Below, piece after piece: positions 14,001 to 19,873 of a DNA stretch of 26,952 bases. Within the stretch, counting starts at the first letter, position 1, and each line of letters begins with the position of its first letter. The notes below the pieces were generated by a model. It saw nothing but the letters and a program-made list of their open reading frames with translations, had not been told where the DNA came from and searched no databases. The stretch lies in the NCBI GenBank assembly GCA_000512085.1, contig ASPP01019567.1:1-26952 (forward strand), written 5' to 3'. The position numbers were made by a program, and so were the translations under genes. This DNA is from Reticulomyxa filosa. Lineage: Eukaryota > Foraminifera > Reticulomyxidae.

Positions 14001-17000
14001 GATGAGAAATGGTTTGAAACCAAAGCAAGACATTCCCTTGGCCTCCATTGTATATTTTTCGAAGACATTGGTGTTCGTATATCAATTATTGCCTTATCTG
14101 ACCTTCCAAAGTCCTTCTTCTTATCTTTCGCCTTTAGCTTCCATTTTCAATTTCCAAATCCAAGCCGGAGGAGGCAATGTCGGTAATTGTCAGTTGGCGG
14201 GTATGACATCAGTCCAAAAATTGTTCCTTGATTTGGGTATGTTTGACGTATATGAATATATACATATTTATATATATGATATATATATTTACTTTTTTTT
14301 TTTTTTTTTAACTCGTTCAAACGAATAAATATATATATATATATACTTTATGTACAGCTCCCACGAGTGGATTCTGTGTCAATTTGTGCATTTTGGGACT
14401 TGGTATTCGATTTAAATTTGGCAAAACAGAAGAGTCCAAGCGTTGGTATGCAGCATTGCAACAGACAGCATGGCAAGTAGGTCTGTTGATGTACACAAAA
14501 GTAACGGCAACAGTATTAAAGATTTTGAATTGTCGCACATTGGGCACAGTGTATGGACAGCGCATGTCTTATGCAGGTGAATACAAGTGTTGGGAACATA
14601 CCTTCCAATGGATCTCGGTTGGCCTTCTGATCTTGGTCGTGGGCGTGCCCATCTACGTGTATTATCAGTTCCGAAAGATTATGCGACGTGAACACTCACC
14701 AGAGAGCCCCGGAGGTTGGCGAGGATTACGTACTTTGTATCCAGCCTTGGTATTGCCCTATCGAAAATCGGCATGGTGGTATCCCTCGATTGTCATTTCG
14801 CGTGCTTTCTTCGTTATCTTGGTGTCAAGCACGTCAAGTGGTCCACCCGATGTTGCAGCAACGTATTTGGCTTTGGTCATGGCCGTCGTGTTAGGTATTC
14901 ACGTGTTTGTTCAACCCTATTACCACGCTTATAACAACGCGTTGGAGACATTCGGGTTGTTCTGCGCATTCGTTGTGACTGTCATGAACGTGATGTTGAA
15001 TCCTCCAACGTTCTTTTCTGTCGCCTCTTCTTTCATCGCGTTTGGTCCAGCCGTTCCAGCTATTTACATGATAAGCCATTTCATGTATGAAAAAGGACCG
15101 GTCGAATTGCAAATTGCTATCATTTATGATCCAAACGATCCAAAACAAAAATCTCGTAGCATTCCAGGCTTGAGACGTCAAATTGCATTGCCACAATGGA
15201 TTAAACCTTGGAAAGGAAAAGAGTTGCATGTGATCAATCGCAAAGAGGCTGCTGCTATTTACAAAGAAGCCATAGATTCCAACAAACCATTGTTTTTTGA
15301 TTCTGCTACTCAAAACGTCGGAGAGGATGAAACCCAGCCTATGCACAAGCGCACCATGAGTCATCATCGAAAAGCAACCATAAGATCCAATTATTTGAGC
15401 GAATGGAGAGAATCCGATTCCCGCACGTGGTTGCGAAGCATCACCAAATCCGAAATCGACGACTCATTTTCGAAATTTGAGAGATTTGTCAAAGAAGAAG
15501 CTCAAATTCGCGGAAAGCAGTACAAAACACTCAAAGAACAAGGTATTGATTTCAGAGAAGTCTTACGAGAAGAAAAGATCCGACAAGCACGTTCTCTTGA
15601 TGGATTGGCATTACCAAGTTAAAAATTCATTCATTTGAGAAAGAAATCAAAAACAAAACAAATATGATAATAATTAATAATAATGAGATTTTTAAAACTT
15701 TTGAATTCGAGTTTGTTTGTTTGCTTGTTTGTTGTCTTGACATTGTTCAGCCGATATGGAAATGGAGGACGAAGAGTCATCCAGTGGCTTAAAACTAGGA
15801 GACAATAAGTCAAACGAAGCCGAAAAACCGACCAATATCGCCACAGTGGAAGATTCAGACAGCGGCAGCGAAGGAGGTATTCAACAAAATTTTGTTGGTC
15901 AAGCGCGAGTGGTTGCTGCCCCAGCGGCTGCGAAAGGTCTCAAGAAACATGTTTCAGTTTTGTGTGCATACATATATATATGTGTGATAGAGATAATAAA
16001 AATAAATCCTGATCTTTTTGCTTGTTTTGTTTTGCGCTTGCTTTGTTTGCTGTTTTAAAAAATAAATCGATGACAAACTAGTCCAAAAAAGTTATCACCG
16101 ATACTCCAGAAATTGAAATGCAAGATGTCGGCGATGGAACCCAAATTACCACTTCCCCACTCACAGCAGTGGAGGAAGAGCCACAGCCAGAACAAGAACC
16201 GGGATTACCCAGCAATGATCCTAAAGTCCAAAAAGCGTTGAAACATGTAATGAATAATGTTATCGATATCATGTTTTCTGATTTGACTGAAGAAAGCGGA
16301 AAAGAAGATGAAGATGAAGATGGCGATGACGGAGATGATGATGAAGATGAAGATGAAGATGAAAAACCTGCATATAAACTTGACGGTTTGCTGTGTTTAT
16401 TTGTATGTCTTTTTAGACGTAATCTTGCTTTTAATTGCCTTCTTTGAATTTTATGCATTAGATGATATGATGAAGCGATTGAGAGAGCTTGAAGGTGACT
16501 CGGACGATGATGCAGACAAAAAAGAAGATACAACAAAGAAAACACAGCCCAAGGCCAACAACAGTAACTTGACCACTACAGTAAAGCCAGCTCAGACCTC
16601 CAACAATAAAACGCAACCACAGAAACACGCTGATACGCAACTCACCAAAGTAATCAACGCCCCAACCAGAGACCGCGAACCAACACCCGACAGCAAAGTT
16701 CTTTTAGAAGCATTAGCTGACGAGGCAGAAATTGAACTTCAAGAACGACATAGCAAGGGCGTATCCGATGAAATATTGAAACCTACAACAATAGTTGTTA
16801 CTGATACCTCAAAGACTGATTATTTCCAAAACGTGCACAGTGAAATTGATGCTATTCAAAAGAAAAGATCCGAACAGGGAGCGACAGGCACATTGCAAGA
16901 ACATGACAAGTTTGCCACTTTAGAAGATGTGTTTAAAGATGATAATCATGCAGTCCAAGAAAGCACAGGATTGGCCGATTTGGCAGATCAATTATTTGAT

Positions 17001-17042
17001 GAGATGGGAGATTTGGATTTAAATACAGAGAAATCAAATTAA
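1971..17042 (+). CDS. giant beta-helix (Pmp-like repeat) multi-pass membrane receptor-like protein, about 25 exons
   Basis: Phase-compatible GT-AG exons are 1971-2043, 2133-2146 (weak), 2305-2455, 2554-2716, 3093-3495, 3589-4124, 4250-4517, 4593-4676, 4749-5061, 5187-5818, 5943-6400, 6493-7099, 7218-8084, 8180-8581, 8686-9427, 9562-10548, 10668-11157, 11256-11654, 11758-12439, 12520-13308, 13402-14236, 14358-15617, 15751-15950, 16082-16385 and 16462-17042, about 4,080 residues. Order: signal peptide, beta-helix with GGA and FxxN motifs, Thr/Ser stalk, Cys-containing and PA-like region, SEA-like module, Pro/Thr linker, second beta-helix, Cys-rich module, eight or nine membrane helices, acidic tail. 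Large protist surface proteins of this plan are known, but their ligands generally are not. I infer a surface receptor or adhesin with a signalling tail. Three places (about 5016-5047, 8979, 12583) need one extra base. If the intron 15618-15750 is not spliced, the protein ends at the TAA at 15620 and the tail would be a separate gene starting at 15756. Confidence 0.8.
2305..8581 (+). other. first beta-helix block of the giant protein (Pmp-like GGA/FxxN repeats)
   Basis: Twelve exons encode degenerate repeats of about 25-60 residues. They begin with the cap typical of such proteins (YIRSNGCDVGNC, later CASLHYVINYLSN, then IIGKGEG), and continue with short strands ending in motifs such as NCTFEVN, FDQNSALLTGGGVH, NFTQNNALLAGGAI, NNTGILGGAVYI and KNTADAVGGAVFL. 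The pairing of FxxN with GG(A/G)(I/V/F) is that of chlamydial polymorphic membrane proteins and many protist pectate-lyase-fold proteins. Many N-x-S/T sequons fit an extracellular location. No catalytic residues of a polysaccharide lyase are evident, so a structural or adhesive role is more likely. Confidence 0.75.
8860..9050 (+). repeat. Thr/Ser stalk coded by degenerate tandem repeats of about 24-27 bp
   Basis: The segment repeats the theme ACCACAAGTACAGAA with variable spacers, translating to repeated TTSTE units (IFTTED, IFTTSTEIPTTSTEEISTTSTEG and onward). It resembles a mucin-like, probably O-glycosylated stalk after the first beta-helix block. One copy reads GAAGGACATCC where the next reads GAAGGGACATCC; this one-base difference at 8979-8980 breaks the frame. 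Confidence 0.75.
9050..11157 (+). other. middle ectodomain: GDG module, Cys-containing region, PA-like and SEA-like segments
   Basis: First comes a module with the motif YDSFGDGLNYG ending in ETLTFC, like the D-x-FGDG beta modules common in secreted proteins. A Cys-containing region follows from 9562 (SGQYCSKDG, then CQNELCYKGGCF). Then GVFVFTTHVCNQMPLLTAL and QDKGARAVILAQD resemble a protease-associated (PA) domain, where a Cys-containing strand is followed by a helix and a KGA-x-AVI strand. From 10668, LLRVNFTLYGVNISE and later VNSFKRVIQTGITIGKI resemble a ferredoxin-like SEA-type module. No HExxH or other protease motif is visible, so an enzymatic role is not supported. The PA and SEA labels are pattern-based. 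Confidence 0.45.
10988..11540 (+). repeat. Pro/Thr-rich linker (SPT/PT repeats) of the giant protein
   Basis: Repeated S/T-P-T units (LSPTFAPTSTPTMSPTT, then HSPTISPTSRPTWTPTLSP, then SPTRVPTSSPTP) occur on both sides of the intron 11158-11255. Such low-complexity linkers usually keep ectodomain modules extended and glycosylated. Confidence 0.7.
12115..12900 (+). other. second beta-helix block of the giant protein
   Basis: The Pmp-like pattern returns: VNFENNTADDGGALAV, then YFKGNIAQGSGGAIY, then ITQNKAKNGGGLAV, TIFDNVAHVFGGGIYS, NWANSSGGGVYL and NNTATNGAGL. Strand spacing is similar to the first block. It is followed by GSLFLELYG and then a Cys-containing segment (YDLTTCGLCC). The frame breaks once at the T5 run 12583-12587. 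Confidence 0.72.
13520..13960 (+). other. juxtamembrane Cys-rich module of the giant protein
   Basis: Closely spaced cysteines follow the pattern TCTECTTGQYT, KECVPCELGATCLG, ICPIGFCCQKTGGC, then PLCGRCIKGLSE and GCALC. This resembles the ephrin-receptor-like or GCC2/GCC3 Cys-rich modules found before the membrane domain of many protist beta-helix proteins. It sits immediately before the first membrane helix. Confidence 0.65.
13940..15085 (+). other. multi-pass membrane domain of the giant protein
   Basis: Hydrophobic helices are visible at SMLLPLIGGLFAIMFW, SIVYFSKTLVFVYQLLPYL, AWQVGLLMYTKVTATVL, WISVGLLILVVGVPIYVYY, WWYPSIVISRAFFVILV, TYLALVMAVVLGIHVFV, TFGLFCAFVVTVMNVML and SVASSFIAFGPAVPAIYM, with a possible extra one at SGFCVNLCILGLG. 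That makes eight or nine segments, interrupted by the intron 14237-14357. The loop with YYHAYNNALE between helices recalls the TRP-like or GPCR-like membrane regions that close similar protist and stramenopile proteins. The exact fold cannot be assigned by eye. Confidence 0.7.
15090..17042 (+). other. predicted cytoplasmic tail: basic/helical then strongly acidic
   Basis: After the last helix comes a charged region with coiled-coil character (KFERFVKEEAQIRGKQ, then FREVLREEKIRQARSLDG) up to 15617. Three further exons then encode an acidic tail: MEMEDEESSSG; the helix VQKALKHVMNNVIDIMFSDL; an Asp/Glu run at 16303-16365; the helix DDMMKRLRELEGDSDDD; and an ending with LADLADQLFDEMGDLDL. The splice 15617/15751 is in phase (A + CC), as are 15950/16082 and 16385/16462. 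Spacing is too tight for an ordinary promoter, so I treat the tail as part of the giant gene. The alternative is a separate acidic protein starting at the ATG at 15756. Confidence 0.6.
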
Positions 17043-17215
17043 AATATCCGTTGTTGTCTGTACATGCTTTTACAGATAGTTTATCTATTTGATTCTTCTT
17101 TTTTTATCTACTTTCTTTGGCCTGCGGCATTTTCAAAGTCTTGTGAATTGTTTGCGTTCGTTTTTCCATATCTCTTTCGATTTTGGTTTTTGTTCAATAC
17201 ATGGCATGTTTACCA

Positions 17216-17258
17216 AATAAATCAATTAAAATATTTGTTGCCTTCAACAGACAATAAA
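17216..17258 (+). terminator. candidate polyadenylation signals for the giant gene
   Basis: Two AATAAA hexamers lie about 175 and 210 nt after the TAA at 17040. Position and sequence suit a eukaryotic 3' end, but the hexamer is common in such AT-rich DNA. Confidence 0.35.
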
Positions 17259-17601
17259 AGCTATTTTCATATGATCCAAAAATCTGAGTGGCATTAACAT
17301 AAAAATAAGTTTTGTTTGCTCACGGTCCAAAATTAAACAATAAGATAATAAAGAAGATTTCCTTGCACTTTTTTTGTAAAGTTGAACCTGTAATAAAAAC
17401 ATTTAAATGATATCGATTTATTGATTGCTAGTGATTTATCAGTAGCTCATCAGTTTTTTAATTACTTTTGGAACCAAATGAAGCCCTGCTTCGTACAACT
17501 TTTTATCTTTTGCACAAAAAGTAACGTGTTGTGCGAAGGATGCTTTTCGAAATTTCGGTTGTATTTTACATTGCAACGTGGACAAACGAATGTGCAAATT
17601 T

Positions 17602-17618
17602 AGCTTGTCAAACAAGCT
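17602..17618. repeat. 6-bp perfect inverted repeat with 5-nt loop
   Basis: AGCTTG and CAAGCT flank TCAAA. It lies between two convergent genes, where a transcript-end hairpin would be plausible, but the stem is short. Confidence 0.4.
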
Positions 17619-17686
17619 AGCTTTTCAAACAAAACGAAAATTATTAAAACAGAAACTTGGTTGAAACAAAAACCACCAATTTTAAT

Positions 17687-18097
17687 TCAAACGTAAAACC
17701 TAAAATTATGCGCCATTGCGTACCAATAAAACACCAACATTAAAAGCAGCCGACAATAAGAAGTCTTTGATCTTTGTTTTGGTCGATTTTGATTCAACAT
17801 TCGAGTTTCTTTTCTTATTCTTTCTTGTGCGATTTTGGTGATTTGTTTCTTGACTTGCTTTAACAACGTTTCGTGTGTTTTTGACGGAAATCCTGGCAAT
17901 ATAATTCCTGACTCCAGAATGGCAGTGCAAATATCCAGTCTTTCCTTTTGGGCATCATCTTTGGCTTTTGCGTTCTCGCTCACTTCAGCAAATGTCCTGT
18001 CGAGCAATTGACTTGCCAAAAGCGGCTGGAATGCTGCATCAACACTCTTGACTTCGTCCAAAGTGACAGGTTTATCCAAATCTTCCAATGATGCCAT
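17687..18097 (-). CDS. small protein with C-terminal hydrophobic segment (possible tail anchor), function unknown
   Basis: The frame gives about 136 residues from the ATG at 18097 (MASLEDLDKPVTLDEV) to TGA at 17687-17689. A longer frame upstream lacks an ATG of its own, so this start is the natural one. The first two thirds are charged and helical (LLASQLLDRTFAEVSENAKA, KERLDICTAILESG, then LLKQVKKQITKIAQERIRKE), compatible with a coiled coil. A basic stretch (NRPKQRSK) precedes a hydrophobic segment CRLLLMLVFYWYAMA about eight residues from the end, the layout of a tail-anchored protein. I do not recognise the family. In the leader, a GTAAGA donor and a TTAAAG acceptor suggest a 5' UTR intron at about 18135-18190. 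It is divergent from the membrane-protein gene at 18312. Confidence 0.6.
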   Translation of the reverse strand: MASLEDLDKPVTLDEVKSVDAAFQPLLASQLLDRTFAEVSENAKAKDDAQKERLDICTAILESGIILPGFPSKTHETLLKQVKKQITKIAQERIRKETRMLNQNRPKQRSKTSYCRLLLMLVFYWYAMAHNFRFYV

Positions 18098-18311
18098 GAT
18101 ATAGCTACGCGACGAAATCAAAGCAAAAAGCCTTTAACCAACAAAAATTAAGAGATTTGAACCTTTTCGAGGGTTTCTTTTCTTACCAAGCAACACTCTC
18201 GCAACTTTATTTTCAAATAGAAAAGCCTATAGAACTGGATTCCAAACTTACAAATTTCTCAGTGCTAGTCTGAAAAAGGTCCTCGAAAAGCAACTCTAAG
18301 TCTGAGGTAAT
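18098..18311. promoter_or_regulatory. divergent promoter region with a 10-bp inverted repeat
   Basis: Only 214 bp separate the two divergent ATGs, so the region must contain both leaders and probably a shared promoter. It carries CTTTTCGAGG at 18163-18172 and its exact reverse complement CCTCGAAAAG at 18281-18290, one arm near each gene. No TATA-like element stands out from the background. One arm may fall inside a leader intron of the minus gene. Confidence 0.45.
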
Positions 18312-19434
18312 ATGAGTTTTGAGCTCGCGAACCCGTTTGTAGAATTAGTGTGTATTCCTCATATTATTTGGTTTGGCATACATTATTGCTGGCTCGCAAT
18401 AGTAGGCCTATTTTTTTGGTGGTGTAGCAAAACTTTTAGCCTTAGCGTACCACTGGTAGTTTACTCCAATGCACAGTATCAAAGCGAAGTAAAAGATGCA
18501 ATACAATGGAGCAAGCCATTACTTCCACTAGAAATAATTCAAGAAATCAGTTCATTTGTGACTGTTGACGACGAAGAAGAGTTAATGCGGAAAATGTGCG
18601 AAAAAGAGAAATGGAAAAAACCCTTGATCTATTTCAAGCCGGTGATAGTTGGCGTAATTTTTGTGATTTACCAAATTCTTTCGACTGGTCTATGGGTTAT
18701 CTCGATTATAGCGATCTTTATGAAATACAACGAGTGGAGAAAAACTAAAAGTGATGCCTTCATACAATACGAAGGGCTTTTTATGACAATGACATACTTC
18801 CCAGGTACCCATTATCCATTGTGTGTTAATTTTTTTTATATTACATTTATTATAGCTCTTTTTTTGTGATGTGTATATAACACGGGATTGACACGTGATC
18901 GCTTTCTAAAATTGGGAAGAGAGATTTCTCTTCTTTTAACAATGTAACAATTCAACAGGTTTTATATTAAGTGGGCTGCTGAGACAGGGACTACTATATC
19001 AACTTTGGAATAATGATACTGATACACTCACGTTTAATAGATGGACCGCTATAGGGATTTGTAAATTCGGTATGATGTACTTGCTACATTGTTTGAATAT
19101 TTGTTTCACTTGGACTCATTGGCTACCTTGGGCATTCGTTTTCATTGGCATGTCTGCGCCGATCATTCTTGCATTGCTATTGTTTTGGTATTTCGTGTAT
19201 ATCCACTCTGGGCCAAGAGCCTATATTGTAGTTGTATTTCTTATTGCTGCTTGTGCTAACGAATCTTGTATCGTTATAGCATTTGCCACTATTTCAGCAT
19301 TTTATCGTGGACAAAATTATCTCGATGCTATGTATTATGGTATTACTGGTCAATACTGTCCCAACTATTGGGTGTTCAATTATTTGCGTTTTCAGTGGAG
19401 CGAATGGGCTATTTTAACTTCTTGGTTTCTATGA
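18312..19434 (+). CDS. multi-pass membrane protein, two exons, family not recognised
   Basis: Exons are 18312-18804 and 18959-19434, joined by a 154-nt GT-AG intron in matching phase (G + GT), giving 322 residues ending at TGA. About six hydrophobic segments are visible: near CIPHIIWFGIHYCWLAIV; near FKPVIVGVIFVIYQIL and LWVISIIAIFM; around FPGFILSGLL; FGMMYLLHCLNICF; WAFVFIGMSAPIILALLLFW; and YIVVVFLIAACANESCIVIA. A soluble loop near residues 50-110 is charged and contains LPLEIIQEISSFVTVDDEEE. There is no cleavable signal peptide and no catalytic or channel motif that I recognise. A transporter, receptor-like or scramblase-like protein are all possible; none is supported specifically. Confidence 0.72.
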
Positions 19435-19873
19435 ACAAAAATAATTGAGATATACTTACATTTCATCACTTTTTTCACTTACGATCCTTTCATCGCATAA
19501 TTTTTTTATGTGTAAATTTCCAAAACGTAGTTGAATCTTTAATTTTTTCATCTCAAATTCAGTGCCTTAAAAAGTTGTAAAAAATCATACTTGATGACAC
19601 GACTTGCACAATTTAAAAATTGTCTGTCTAATTACTTGTTCTCCTTTGGTTCTCCTCTATTAAAACGATGACAAAATTTCTCGTATTTCAAGTTTGCCAA
19701 AAGATTTTGTGTTTGAGCTGTTCGAACAAAAAAGAAAAATTAGCGATTCTTAGTTGTGAAATGGTTTGACAGTATTAAAATATTGAGATTGATTGAATGG
19801 CTTTTATCGCTTTAAGTTTAAATGGTTTCACAAAAAATTATATTATTTACAGTCATAATTGTTTTATGTGCAT
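19435..19873. other. convergent 3' region between the membrane protein and the ankyrin-like gene
   Basis: AT-rich sequence with no supported gene on either strand. It should hold the 3' untranslated regions of two convergent genes. I see no repeat or RNA gene in it. Confidence 0.5.

Larger units (their letters stand above)
17043..17686. other. convergent 3' region between the giant gene and the small minus-strand gene
   Basis: No supported gene. It contains AATAAA hexamers at 17216-17221 and 17253-17258, either of which could end the giant transcript, and a perfect small hairpin at 17602-17618 (AGCTTG, 5-nt loop, CAAGCT). The open frames here are T-rich, hydrophobic and motif-free. Confidence 0.5.

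Noticed and set aside
15756-17042. Separate acidic gene starting at the ATG at 15756
   Set aside because: Kept only as an alternative; the in-phase intron 15618-15750 makes it more likely the tail of the giant gene.
15756-17042. PEX19-like reading of the acidic tail
   Set aside because: Acidic helical character is similar, but the PEX19 conserved C-terminal segments and CaaX box are absent.
17064-17297. Hydrophobic 77-codon frame after the giant gene
   Set aside because: 3' region with polyA-like signals; aromatic-rich translation typical of T-rich noncoding DNA.
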